The notes: generated by a model from the letters alone, not told the origin. Shown: positions 15,676 through 23,343, numbered from the stretch's first letter. The stretch: DNA of 38,069 nucleotides from Acidimicrobiales bacterium (GCA_016845305.1 JAERSW010000056.1:1-38069), one strand, 5' to 3'. Numbers and translations: made by a program.

Positions 15676-16418
15676 CCGCCGATCGGGCTCTGGGCGGTGA
15701 GGGCCCCGTCGACGGTGAACATGCTGCCGGAGACGAATGCGGCGTCGTCCGACACCAGCCAGGCCACCAGCGCGGCGACGTCCTCGGGGCTGCCGAGGCG
15801 ACCCACCGGGTGGCGGGCCACGGCCTCGGCCCGCATGGCCTCCGGGTCGTCGGCCTGTTCGAAGATGACCTCGGCCATCTCGGTGGCGATCCAGCCCGGG
15901 CGCACGGCGTTGCACCGGACCCCGTCGCGCCCGTGGTCGATGGCGACGGCGCGGGTCAGGGCGTGCACCGCGCCCTTCGACGCGTTGTAGACGGCCAGGT
16001 CGTGGTCGGCGGTGTCGCCGGCCACCGACCCGACGTTCACGATGGCCCCGCCGCCGTGGTCGCGCATGTGGCGCACGGCGGCCCGGTTGCAGTGGAAGAC
16101 GCCGCGCACGTTGACGTCCATGACGTGGTCGTACTCGGCGTCGGTGGTCTCGGCGATCGTCTTCTCGACCTGCACGCCGGCATTGGCGACCAGGGCGTCG
16201 AGCCCGCCGTGGAGGTCGACCGCGGCGGCCACCAGGGCGTCGACGGCGGCCGGATCGGCGACGTCGGTCGGCACCCAGGCCACGCCGTCCACCGACGGCT
16301 CGCTGCGACTCCCGACCACGACGCGGGCACCCTCGGCGACCAGGCGGGCGGCGATGGCCGCGCCGATGCCGCTGCTGCCCCCGGTGACCACGATCGACCT
16401 GTCCTGCAGCGTGCCCAT
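15672..16418 (-). CDS. SDR-family NAD(P)-dependent oxidoreductase
   Basis: Classical short-chain dehydrogenase of 248 residues in the cytosol. Seen directly: the Rossmann motif VVTGGSSGIGAAIAARL (TGxxxGIG), ALVANAGV (NAG), the catalytic Ser in IVNVGSVAGD, YNASKGA (the YxxxK pair), and VRCNAVRPGWIATEM after the active site. The C-terminus FVSGSMFTVDGALTAQSP is typical of FabG-like SDRs. The start ATG 16418 (MGTLQDRSIVV) follows a G-rich ribosome site, GGGGGGACGCAC, and leaves out the open upstream frame. It is first in a two-gene operon with the butyrobetaine-hydroxylase-like gene. Oxidation of the hydroxylated product is a reasonable but untested role. The upstream gap shared with the acyl-CoA synthetase contains a 14-base tandem repeat array. 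Confidence 0.9.
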   Translation of the reverse strand: MGTLQDRSIVVTGGSSGIGAAIAARLVAEGARVVVGSRSEPSVDGVAWVPTDVADPAAVDALVAAAVDLHGGLDALVANAGVQVEKTIAETTDAEYDHVMDVNVRGVFHCNRAAVRHMRDHGGGAIVNVGSVAGDTADHDLAVYNASKGAVHALTRAVAIDHGRDGVRCNAVRPGWIATEMAEVIFEQADDPEAMRAEAVARHPVGRLGSPEDVAALVAWLVSDDAAFVSGSMFTVDGALTAQSPIGG

Positions 16419-16439
16419 GTGCGTCCCCCCGGGAACCCC

Positions 16440-16495
16440 TGTCGTCGGAAGCCTGTCGTCGGATACCCGTCGTCGGATACCTGTCGCCGGACGCG
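16440..16495. repeat. 14-base tandem repeat array in a divergent promoter region
   Basis: Four successive 14-base units occupy 16440-16453, 16454-16467, 16468-16481 and 16482-16495. The consensus is TGTCGTCGGATACC. Units 2 and 3 differ by one base, unit 1 by two, and unit 4 is diverged at its end. The array lies between the divergent SDR and acyl-CoA synthetase genes. Confidence 0.9.
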
Positions 16496-16537
16496 CGGAA
16501 TGTAGTCCCGCCCGTGACCGGGGCGAGGTGCGAGGGC

Positions 16538-16543
16538 TACGGT
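16538..16543 (+). promoter_or_regulatory. Candidate -10 box (TACGGT) for the acyl-CoA synthetase
   Basis: TACGGT ends 8 bases before ATG 16552. Spacing is slightly longer than the 6 bases seen at other candidate leaderless starts. No Shine-Dalgarno is apparent. Confidence 0.35.
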
Positions 16544-16551
16544 CGCCGGCC

Positions 16552-18168
16552 ATGACGACCCCCCTGACCCTCTCGTCCGCGGCCGGTCCGACCGAGCCGC
16601 CGCTCCGCGACCTCACCATCGGCGGCCTGCTGCGCGGCGTGGCCGCCGAGCACCCCGACCGGGTGGCGCTGGTGGCCGGCGTGCCCGACAGCGACGCCCG
16701 CCGCCAGTGGACCTACGCCGAGCTGCTGGCCGAGGCCGAGCAGGCGGCCCGGGCCCTTCGGGTCCGCTTCGAGCCGGGCGAGCGGCTGGCCGTGTGGGCG
16801 CCGAACGTGCCCGAGTGGGTGGTGCTGGAGTTCGCCTGCGCCATCGCCGGGATCATCCTCGTCACGGTCAACCCGGCCTTCCAGGCCCGCGAGTTGCAGT
16901 ACGTGCTGACCCAGTCCCGGTCGGCCGGCCTGGCCCTCCTGCCGGAGTTCCGGGGCAACCCGATGCTGGGGACGGCCACCGACGTCCAGCCCGAGTGCCC
17001 GGACCTGCGCGAGGTGATCCGCCTCGACGAGTGGGACGACTTCCTGGCCTCGGGCGACGCCTTCGACGGCGAGCTGGTCGACCCGGATCCGATGGACCCG
17101 TGCATGATCCAGTACACGTCGGGCACCACCGGCTTCCCCAAGGGTGCCCTGCTCCACCACCGGGGGCTCGTCAACAACGGCGCCCACTCCGGGGTGCGGG
17201 TCGGCGCCAGCGTGGGCTCGGTGTACGTCCTGACCATGCCGCTGTTCCACACCGGGGGCTGCGTGCTCGGCGTCCTGACCGCCGTGTCGTTGGAGATGAC
17301 CATGGTCCTGGTCGAGGCGTTCGACCCGGGGCTCGTCCTCGAGCTGATCGAGACCTACCGGGGCTCGGCCATGCTGGGCGTGCCGACGATGCTGGTGGCC
17401 ATGCTGGAGCACCCCGAGTTCGGGTCCCGCGACCTGTCCAGCGTGGAGGCCATCTGCTCGGGCGGCTCGACGGTGCCCGCCGCCCTCGTCGAGCGCCTCG
17501 AGGAGGAGCTGAAGGCACCGTTCACCATCGTGTTCGGCCAGACGGAGCTGTCGCCGGTGTCGTCGATGACGCACACCACCGACACGATCGCCGACAAGGC
17601 GCAGACCATCGGCACGGCCATGCCCCACGTCGAGGTGAAGATCATCGATCCCGAATCGGGCGAGACGGTGCCGCCGGGAACGGTCGGCGAGTACTGCGCC
17701 CGCGGCTACCTGGTCATGCACGGCTACTACGAGATGCCCGAGGCGACCGCCGAGACGATCGACGCCGAGGGGTGGCTCCACACCGGCGACTTGGCGGCCA
17801 TGGACGAGCGCGGCTACCTCACCATCGAGGGCCGGCTCAAGGACATGATCATCCGGGGTGGCGAGAACATCTACCCGAAGGAGCTCGAGGAGCTGCTGTT
17901 CGCCCACGAGACGGTCGGCGAGGTGGCCGTGGTCGGCCTGCCCGACGACAAGTGGGGCGAGGTGGTGTCGGCCTTCGTGCGGCCGGCACCCGGCCAGTCG
18001 ATCGACCACCAGGAGCTGTTCGCCTACCTGCGGGAGCACCTGGCGCCCCACAAGACGCCGCGGCACTGGTTCCTGGTCGACGAGTTCCCGCTGACCGGCA
18101 GCGGCAAGATCCAGAAGTACGTGCTGCGCGACCAGTGGGTCGACGGCCAGTGGACGGAGATGGCCTGA
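16552..18168 (+). CDS. Acyl-CoA synthetase (ANL superfamily AMP-dependent ligase)
   Basis: Activates a carboxylic acid to its acyl-AMP and then acyl-CoA. It has 538 residues, normal for medium/long-chain or crotonobetaine-type ligases. Motifs: the P-loop YTSGTTGFPKGALLHH near residue 185, the adenine-binding FGQTELSP, GWLHTGDLAAMDERGYL, the hinge GRLKDMIIRGGENIYPKELE, and the catalytic Lys near the C-terminus in LTGSGKIQKYVLRDQ. The N-terminus has no signal. Family resemblance to FadD3/FadD35 and to CaiC-like ligases is generic and gives no substrate. It faces away from the SDR/dioxygenase operon across a 133-base gap, and shared regulation from that gap is possible. An enzyme linking a betaine acid to CoA would suit the neighbourhood, but that is inference. 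Confidence 0.92.
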   Translation: MTTPLTLSSAAGPTEPPLRDLTIGGLLRGVAAEHPDRVALVAGVPDSDARRQWTYAELLAEAEQAARALRVRFEPGERLAVWAPNVPEWVVLEFACAIAGIILVTVNPAFQARELQYVLTQSRSAGLALLPEFRGNPMLGTATDVQPECPDLREVIRLDEWDDFLASGDAFDGELVDPDPMDPCMIQYTSGTTGFPKGALLHHRGLVNNGAHSGVRVGASVGSVYVLTMPLFHTGGCVLGVLTAVSLEMTMVLVEAFDPGLVLELIETYRGSAMLGVPTMLVAMLEHPEFGSRDLSSVEAICSGGSTVPAALVERLEEELKAPFTIVFGQTELSPVSSMTHTTDTIADKAQTIGTAMPHVEVKIIDPESGETVPPGTVGEYCARGYLVMHGYYEMPEATAETIDAEGWLHTGDLAAMDERGYLTIEGRLKDMIIRGGENIYPKELEELLFAHETVGEVAVVGLPDDKWGEVVSAFVRPAPGQSIDHQELFAYLREHLAPHKTPRHWFLVDEFPLTGSGKIQKYVLRDQWVDGQWTEMA

Positions 18169-18189
18169 CGGTCCTCGATGGCCTGACGG
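18159..18189. repeat. 13-base direct repeat duplicating the acyl-CoA synthetase stop region
   Basis: GATGGCCTGACGG occurs at 18159-18171, where it encodes the last residues and TGA stop, and again at 18177-18189, just beyond the stop, with an 18-base period. GGCC-rich inverted repeats follow in the convergent gap and may help terminate transcription. Confidence 0.85.
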
Positions 18190-18213
18190 CCGACCGGCCT
18201 CCCTCCCAGCGAC

Positions 18214-19569
18214 CTACATGAGGGTCAGGTAGCGGTCGATCTCGGCCGGGCTGACCTGGTCGGTGACGGCCCGGAACTCGGCCCGCTTCACCTCGGCGAA
18301 GTAGTCCACGTAGTCGCCGTCGCGACCCGTGCCCATGGCGGCGCGCAGCACGTCGTCGGCCACGAGGGCGTCCATGGCGTGCAGCAGCGTCGGCGGCAGC
18401 GCCGCGATGCCCCGGGCCCGGATCTCGTCGAGCGGCAGGGTGAACAGGTTGTCGGTGTTGGGGTCGCCGGGGTCGCTGCCGTTGGCGATGCCGTCGAGCC
18501 CCGCCGAGAGCAGGGCGGCCAGCGCCAGGTACGGGTTGGCCGACCCGTCCGGCACCCGCACCTCGAGGCGCCCGCCCTCGGGGATGCGGATCATCTGGGT
18601 GCGGTTGTTGCCGCCGTAGGCCACGTACGACGGTGCCCACGTGGCACCCGAGTCGGGCGGGCCGACGCCGATGCGCTTGAACGAGTTGACCGTCGGGCAG
18701 ACGATCCCGGTCAGGCCCTGGGCGTGGTCGAGGATGCCGCCGGTGAACTGGTACGCCATCTGGCTCAGGCCGAGCCCACGGGGGTCGTCGTCGTCGTGGA
18801 ACAGCGGCTCGTCGGTGTCGGCGGTCCACAGGCTGAGGTGGGTGTGCAGGCCGTTGCCGGTCTTGTCGGCGAACGGCTTGGGCATGAACGTGGCGTACAG
18901 GCCGTCGCGGCGGGCCAGGGTGTGCATCATCAGGCGCAGCACGATGAGCCGGTCGGCGGTGGTGAGGGCCTCGGCGTACTGGAAGTTCTGCTCGAACTGG
19001 CCGTTGGCGTCCTCGTGGTCGTTGGCGTAGTTGCCCCACCCCATGGCGTCCATGTGCCGGGACACGGTGCTGAGGTGGTCGAGCACCGCGGTCAGGCCGC
19101 GGGCGTCGTAGCAGGGGGCGGCCGAGGTGTCGCGCTCGTCGGCGACGCTGATCGAGCCGTCCTCGTGGCGGCGCAGCAGCGAGTACTCGACCTCGGCGCC
19201 GGCCTTGAGGACCAGGTTCTGCTCGGCGGCCCGGGCCAGCGCCCGCTTCAGGATGATGCGCGGGGCGTACGGCCACTCGACGCCCTCGACGGTCGGGTCG
19301 CACTGCATGGCGGCCACGTTGGGCTGCCACGGCAGGCGCACGTACGAGTCCGGGTCGGGCAGGGCCAGGATGTCCGGGTCGGCGGGGTTCTGGCTGAGCG
19401 GGCCGGCGGCGAACCCGGCGAACCCGGCGCCCACCTCCAGCAGGTCGTCGATGGCGGTGACCGGCACCAGCTTGGCGCACGGCTTGCCGTGCATCTCGAC
19501 GAACATGGCGTAGATGAACTCCACGCCGTCATCGGCGATGCGGGCCTTCAGTTCCTCGTGGGTCGTCAT
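18214..19569 (-). CDS. glnT: Type III glutamine synthetase-like ligase (GlnT / gamma-glutamylmethylamide synthetase type)
   Basis: ATP-dependent ligase joining ammonia or an amine to the gamma-carboxyl of glutamate; 451 residues. Glutamine-synthetase motifs are intact: AGAEVEYSLL (metal-binding Glu pair), GNGLHTHLSLW (His and metal ligand), NSFKRIGVGPPDSG, NNRTQMIRIPEGGR and EVRVPDGSANPYLALAAL. The C-terminus lacks a Tyr adenylylation loop like that of GlnA-I. GlnA-type housekeeping is unlikely because of its operon: it follows three genes encoding a split glutamate synthase, the arrangement of gmaS with mgsABC or of rhizobial glxBCD-glnT. The substrate is therefore probably methylamine or another small amine. 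A good ribosome site (AGGAGGGG at 19576-19583) supports ATG 19569. The symbol gmaS would apply if methylamine is the substrate. Confidence 0.85.
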   Translation of the reverse strand: MTTHEELKARIADDGVEFIYAMFVEMHGKPCAKLVPVTAIDDLLEVGAGFAGFAAGPLSQNPADPDILALPDPDSYVRLPWQPNVAAMQCDPTVEGVEWPYAPRIILKRALARAAEQNLVLKAGAEVEYSLLRRHEDGSISVADERDTSAAPCYDARGLTAVLDHLSTVSRHMDAMGWGNYANDHEDANGQFEQNFQYAEALTTADRLIVLRLMMHTLARRDGLYATFMPKPFADKTGNGLHTHLSLWTADTDEPLFHDDDDPRGLGLSQMAYQFTGGILDHAQGLTGIVCPTVNSFKRIGVGPPDSGATWAPSYVAYGGNNRTQMIRIPEGGRLEVRVPDGSANPYLALAALLSAGLDGIANGSDPGDPNTDNLFTLPLDEIRARGIAALPPTLLHAMDALVADDVLRAAMGTGRDGDYVDYFAEVKRAEFRAVTDQVSPAEIDRYLTLM

Positions 19570-19627
19570 CGGATTCCCCTCCTCGTCGGTTCCTTCCGGG
19601 GCGGTCGGCCCCGCTCGTCGCTGGTCA

Positions 19628-19653
19628 GATGGCTCGGTCGGATGGCTCGGTCG
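19628..19653. repeat. 13-base perfect tandem repeat in the mgsC-glnT spacer
   Basis: GATGGCTCGGTCG at 19628-19640 is repeated exactly at 19641-19653, in the 94-base gap between the FMN-domain gene stop and the glnT ribosome site. Confidence 0.9.
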
Positions 19654-19663
19654 GGCGTCCCCA

Positions 19664-20980
19664 TCAGGCGTCGCGGCCGGGCACCCAGGAGGTGCCGGCC
19701 AGCGGCACGCCGGCCATGGCCGCCGCCTCGACGGTGAGCGCCGCCATGTCCTGCGGTTCCAGGTTGTGGACGTGCGACTTGCCGCATGCCCGGGCCAGGG
19801 TCTGGGCCTCGAGCGTCAGCACCTTCAGGTAGTTGGCGAGGCGCCGGCCGGCCAGCACCGGGTCGAGGCGTGACGCCAGCTCCGGGTCCTGGGTGGTGAT
19901 GCCCGCCGGGTCGTTGCCGGCCTGGTACTGGTCCCAGGCGCCGGCCGCGGAGCCCAACGCCCGGTACTCGTCGTCGAGGTCCGGGTCGTTGTCGCCGATG
20001 GCCACCAGCGCCGCAGTACCGATCGACACCGCGTCGGCACCCAGGGCCAGGGCCTTGGCCACATCCGCGCCGGTGCGGATGCCGCCGGCCACGACGAGCT
20101 GCACGGTGCGGTGCATGTCGAGTTCCTTGAGGGCCCGGACGGCCTCGGGCACCGCGGCCAGCGTCGGGATGCCGACGTGCTCGATGAAGACGTCCTGGGT
20201 GGCCGCCGTGCCGCCCTGCATGCCGTCGACCACGACCACGTCCGCTCCGGCCTTCACGGCCAGCGCCGTGTCGTAGTACGGGCGGGCCGCCCCCACCTTC
20301 ACGTAGATGGGGACGCGCCATCCGGTGATCTCGCGGAGCTCCTGGATCTTGATCTCCATGTCGTCGGGCCCGGTCCAGTCCGGGTGCCGACAGGCGCTGC
20401 GCTGGTCGATGCCCTCGGGCAGGGTGCGCATGGCCGCCACGCGTTCGCTGATCTTCTGGCCCATGAGCATCCCGCCGCCGCCCGGCTTGGCGCCCTGGCC
20501 GACCACCACCTCGATGGCGTCGGCCCGACGCAGGTCGTCGGGGTTCATGCCGTAGCGGGACGGCAGGTACTGGACCACCAGCTTCGTGGAATGGCCGCGT
20601 TCCTCGTCGGTCATGCCGCCGTCGCCGGTGGTGGTCGAGGTGCCGGCGGCCGAGGCGCCCCGGCCGAGGGCCTCCTTGGCGTTGGCCGACAGCGACCCGA
20701 AGCTCATGCCGGCGATGGTGATCGGGATGTCGAGGTGGACGGGCTCGCTGGCGTGGCGGGCGCCGAGCACCACGTCGGTGCCACAGGCCTCGCGGTAGCC
20801 CTCCAGCGGGTAGCGCGACATCGAGGCGCCGAGGAAGACGAGGTCGTCGAAGTTGGGGACCGCACGCTTGGCCCCGAACCCGCGGATGGAGTACACGCCG
20901 GTGTTGGCGGCCCGCCGGATCTCGGCCAGCACGTCGGGGCTGAAGGTGTGCGACCACCGCAGGTTCCAGTCGCCGGTCAT
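19664..20980 (-). CDS. FMN-binding glutamate synthase-like subunit (MgsC/GlxD type)
   Basis: 438-residue stand-alone version of the central FMN (beta/alpha barrel) domain of glutamate synthase. Seen directly: PITIAGMSFGSLSANAKEAL, GDGGMTDEERG, VEVVVGQGAKPGGGGMLMG-like sequence, VPIYVKVGAARPYYDTALAV, VVVDGMQGGTAATQDVF and VVAGGIRTGADVAKALALGAD, the last a phosphate-binding barrel end. The segment where GltB has its clustered 3Fe-4S cysteines reads ACGKSHVHNLEP here, with one Cys only, so the classical iron-sulfur site seems absent. In the N-methylglutamate synthase complex this subunit would hold the methylamine or ammonia transfer site. ATG 20980 overlaps the GXGXG gene stop (ATGA). Confidence 0.87.
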   Translation of the reverse strand: MTGDWNLRWSHTFSPDVLAEIRRAANTGVYSIRGFGAKRAVPNFDDLVFLGASMSRYPLEGYREACGTDVVLGARHASEPVHLDIPITIAGMSFGSLSANAKEALGRGASAAGTSTTTGDGGMTDEERGHSTKLVVQYLPSRYGMNPDDLRRADAIEVVVGQGAKPGGGGMLMGQKISERVAAMRTLPEGIDQRSACRHPDWTGPDDMEIKIQELREITGWRVPIYVKVGAARPYYDTALAVKAGADVVVVDGMQGGTAATQDVFIEHVGIPTLAAVPEAVRALKELDMHRTVQLVVAGGIRTGADVAKALALGADAVSIGTAALVAIGDNDPDLDDEYRALGSAAGAWDQYQAGNDPAGITTQDPELASRLDPVLAGRRLANYLKVLTLEAQTLARACGKSHVHNLEPQDMAALTVEAAAMAGVPLAGTSWVPGRDA

Positions 20981-21666
20981 CGGGCCACCTCTGCGTCGAC
21001 GTCGTCGGGATGGAAGTTGTACAGCCGGCGGGCCGAGCCGTAGCGCCGGAAGTCGGCCGGGTCGGCGTCGAGTCCGGCGTCGGCCAGGCGGGCGGCGAGG
21101 AACTCGAGGTGCTCGGGCCGGACCTCCTTCTCGACGCAGTCGGCGCCGAGCGACGCCACCGAGCCGCGCACGAAGAGGCGGGCCTCGTAGATCGAGTCGC
21201 CGAGGTCGGCGCCGGCGTCGCCGAGCACGACGAGGTTGCCGGCCTGGGCCATGAAGGCGCTCATGTGGCCGACGTCGCCGCCGACCACGATGTCGACGCC
21301 CTTCATGGAGATGCCGCACCGGGCCGAGGCGTTGCCGTGGACGACGACCAGGCCGCCGTGCCCGGTGGCCCCGGCGCTCTGCCCGGCGTTGCCGGTCACG
21401 GTGACGGTGCCCGACATGACGTTCTCGGCCAGGCCGGTACCGGCGTTGCCGTCGACGTGGACGGTGGCGTGCTGGTTCATGCCGGCGCAGTAGTAGCCGA
21501 CGGGACCGTCGACGTGGACCGAGACGGGGGCGTCGAGGCCGCAGGCCAGGGCGTGGGCGCCCTGCGGGTTGACGACGCGGAACGAACCCCCATCGGCGGC
21601 CTGCAGGGTGGAGTTGACCTCGCGCAGCGTGGCGCCGGCCAGGTCCAGGGCGGTCGCGGCGGTCAC
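20977..21666 (-). CDS. GXGXG-domain glutamate synthase-like subunit (MgsB/GlxC type)
   Basis: 229 residues forming the right-handed beta-helix of the glutamate synthase C-terminal domain as a separate protein. The glycine-rich turns recur along the chain: VDGPVGYYCAGMNQH, VDGNAGTGLAENVMSG, VTGNAGQSAGATGHGG, VHGNASARCG, VGGDVGHMSAFM and VLGDAGADLGDSIYEARLFV. The domain has a structural, channel-supporting role and no active site of its own. A helical C-terminus ends RLYNFHPDDVDAEVAR. The start is GTG 21666, overlapping the amidotransferase stop as GTGA, and the end overlaps the FMN-domain gene, so the three subunits are made from one mRNA in tight coupling. Order amidotransferase, GXGXG, FMN differs from GltB, where the FMN domain is central. 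Confidence 0.88.
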   Translation of the reverse strand: MTAATALDLAGATLREVNSTLQAADGGSFRVVNPQGAHALACGLDAPVSVHVDGPVGYYCAGMNQHATVHVDGNAGTGLAENVMSGTVTVTGNAGQSAGATGHGGLVVVHGNASARCGISMKGVDIVVGGDVGHMSAFMAQAGNLVVLGDAGADLGDSIYEARLFVRGSVASLGADCVEKEVRPEHLEFLAARLADAGLDADPADFRRYGSARRLYNFHPDDVDAEVAR

Positions 21667-22559
21667 GAGCGGCTCCAGGCGAAGATGCGGGCCGGGTCGG
21701 GTTCGAAGACCGTGGCGTGGCCGACGTCAGGCAACTGGGCAATGGCCCGGTACTCGGACGCCATGGCCACCCAGTCGTCGGTCTCGGCCATGACGGCCGG
21801 CTTGCAGGCGATCGGGTCGCGGACCACGGCAAAGCCGTCGCGGGTGCCGACGCAGAACGTGTAGAAGCCGTCGAGGTCGTCGATGCCCCGCTCGAGGGCC
21901 TCGGTGAGGGTGTCGCCCTCGGCCAGGCGCCACGCCACGTAGCCGGCGGCCACCTCGGTGTCGTTCTCGGTCTGGAACGACTCGCCCTTCGACTCGAGGA
22001 CCTCGCGGAGCAGGTTGTGGTTCGACAGCGACCCGTTGTGCACGAGGCAGGTGTCCTCGCCGGTGGAGAAGGGGTGCGAGCCGGCGGTGGTGACGGCCGA
22101 CTCGGTGGCCATGCGGGTGTGGGCGATGGCGTGCGTGCCGGTGCGCCCGGCCAGGTCGTAGCGCTCGGCGACGAGGCGGGGGTCGCCGACGGCCTTGTAG
22201 AGCTCCATGCCGTGGCCGTAGCCGAGCACGGTCGCCTCGGGGAGGTTCTCGATGAGCCAGCGGCGGGCGTCGGCCCCGGACGCCGCGGTGTCGATCACGG
22301 CGTGGTCCCGCACGGTCCGGTGGGTGGCCTCGGCCCCGAGGGCGTCGGCCATCCGACCGCAGGCGTCGCCCCAGTCGACATCGACGCCCTCGGCCAGCAC
22401 GGTGAGCCGGACGTGGTCGTCGCGGTCGTCGCCGTAGATGGCGAACCCGGCGCTGTCGGGGCCGCGGTCGCGCATCTGCTCCAGCATCAGGCCGGTCAGG
22501 CGCCCCAACTCGTGTTCGTGGCGTTCCGTCTTCAGGAACAACCCGACGATGCCGCACAT
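21663..22559 (-). CDS. Class II glutamine amidotransferase-like subunit (MgsA/GlxB type)
   Basis: 298-residue N-terminal-nucleophile amidotransferase, the separate equivalent of the GltB N-terminal domain. It starts MCGIVGLFLKTERHEHELG, with Cys2 as nucleophile exposed after Met removal. Further motifs are DRGPDSAGFAIYG, IAHTRMATESAVTTAGSHPF (conserved Arg and His region), VHNGSLSNHNLLREVLE (HNG oxyanion loop) and NDTEVAAGYVAWRLAEG. In N-methylglutamate synthase it is needed for activity although the donor is glutamate or an amide. The start ATG 22559 is fixed by the Cys2 rule and by a GAGGGG ribosome site at 22570-22575. It heads the operon mgsA-mgsB-mgsC-glnT; the tRNA-Gln gene lies 93 bases upstream on the same strand. 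Confidence 0.88.
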   Translation of the reverse strand: MCGIVGLFLKTERHEHELGRLTGLMLEQMRDRGPDSAGFAIYGDDRDDHVRLTVLAEGVDVDWGDACGRMADALGAEATHRTVRDHAVIDTAASGADARRWLIENLPEATVLGYGHGMELYKAVGDPRLVAERYDLAGRTGTHAIAHTRMATESAVTTAGSHPFSTGEDTCLVHNGSLSNHNLLREVLESKGESFQTENDTEVAAGYVAWRLAEGDTLTEALERGIDDLDGFYTFCVGTRDGFAVVRDPIACKPAVMAETDDWVAMASEYRAIAQLPDVGHATVFEPDPARIFAWSRS

Positions 22560-22652
22560 GGCGCCGTGTCCCCTCGCTCGTCCCCCGGGTCCGGCGCGGG
22601 ACCATAGACCAATCCTTCGGGTCCGTTCGACCCGCGGCGCGAGCGCCTGGCC

Positions 22653-22728
22653 TGGCTGGCCGGGGAGGGCTCGAACCTCCAACCTCCTGATCCAAAGTCA
22701 GGCGTTCTGCCAGTTGAACTACCGGCCA
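22653..22728 (-). tRNA. tRNA-Gln (anticodon TTG), CCA encoded
   Basis: Full 76-base cloverleaf on the minus strand. Acceptor stem TGGCCGG/CCGGCCA is perfect, D stem is GTTC/GAAC, and the anticodon stem CCTGA/TCAGG encloses loop CTTTGGA with anticodon TTG. The T stem GGAGG/CCTCC encloses TTCGAGC. Discriminator G is followed by encoded CCA (22655-22653). It reads CAA and, by wobble, CAG. Confidence 0.97.
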
Positions 22729-22795
22729 CCAACGCCCCCGAGCGTACCGGGGGTCCCGGGCCGGATCCGGGGAACGGGGCGCTCGGCGGGGGGCG

Positions 22796-23275
22796 TCAGG
22801 GCGTGGCGTCGCCGTCGACCACCCCGATGTCCTCGTTCCAGAGCGTCGGGTGGGCGGCGATGAAGTCCCGCATCATCTCGACGCACTCTTCGGCGTCGAG
22901 GACCACCACCTCGACGCCGTGCGAGCGCAGCAGGTCCTCGGAGCCCAGGAAGGTCCGGTTCTCGCCGACGACCACCCGGGGGATCCCGTACAGGAGGATC
23001 GCCCCGGTGCACATCGCGCACGGTGACAGGGTCGTGACCATGGTGCTCCGCGCGTAGGTCGACGCGGGAAGGCGTCCCGCTGCCTCCAGGGCGTCGGTCT
23101 CGCCGTGGCGGATGGCCGACCCGTCCTGGACCCGCCGGTTGTGGCCGGCCCCGAGGACCTCGCCGTCGGCCACCAGCACCGCACCGATGGGGATGCCACC
23201 CTCGGCCTGGCCGGCCCTGGCCTCGGCGACGGCCCATTCGAGGAGGGCCGAGTCGAGCAGCGCACGGTCGTCCAC
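22796..23275 (-). CDS. Cytosine deaminase-like nucleoside/base deaminase (fungal Fcy1-type)
   Basis: Zinc-dependent deaminase of 159 residues in the CDA/TadA fold. The active site has HGETDALE (His ligand and catalytic Glu) and LSPCAMCTGAILLYGIPR (two Cys ligands). Several blocks recall yeast cytosine deaminase more than TadA: GHNRRVQDGSAIRHGE, TTLSPCAMCTGAI, GIPRVVVGEN and the C-terminal LWNEDIG. If the resemblance holds it converts cytosine to uracil for pyrimidine salvage, unlike the usual bacterial amidohydrolase CodA. TadA function is less likely, since the tRNA-binding TadA motifs are not seen. GTG 23275 is the likely start, and the gene is divergent from the TetR gene across 96 bases. 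Confidence 0.85.
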   Translation of the reverse strand: MDDRALLDSALLEWAVAEARAGQAEGGIPIGAVLVADGEVLGAGHNRRVQDGSAIRHGETDALEAAGRLPASTYARSTMVTTLSPCAMCTGAILLYGIPRVVVGENRTFLGSEDLLRSHGVEVVVLDAEECVEMMRDFIAAHPTLWNEDIGVVDGDATP

Positions 23276-23283
23276 GTCGGCCA

Positions 23284-23307
23284 GTGTCCCAGATCGTGTC
23301 CCAGGTC
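23284..23307. repeat. 12-base imperfect direct repeat upstream of the deaminase
   Basis: GTGTCCCAGATC (23284-23295) and GTGTCCCAGGTC (23296-23307) are adjacent and differ at one base. They lie just before the deaminase start, in the gap shared with the TetR gene. Confidence 0.85.
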
Positions 23308-23343
23308 GTTCGGTCGCACGTTCCGACGGCGAGGGCTGGCCTG

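Noticed and set aside
16440-16495. CRISPR array
   Set aside because: The units are 14 bases with no spacers between them and no cas genes are present. No CRISPR-like spacing was seen anywhere in the window.
18214-19569. Calling the glutamine synthetase-like gene a housekeeping GlnA
   Set aside because: Its motifs are of the type III/GmaS-GlnT kind and its operon partners are split glutamate synthase subunits, which points to amine metabolism.
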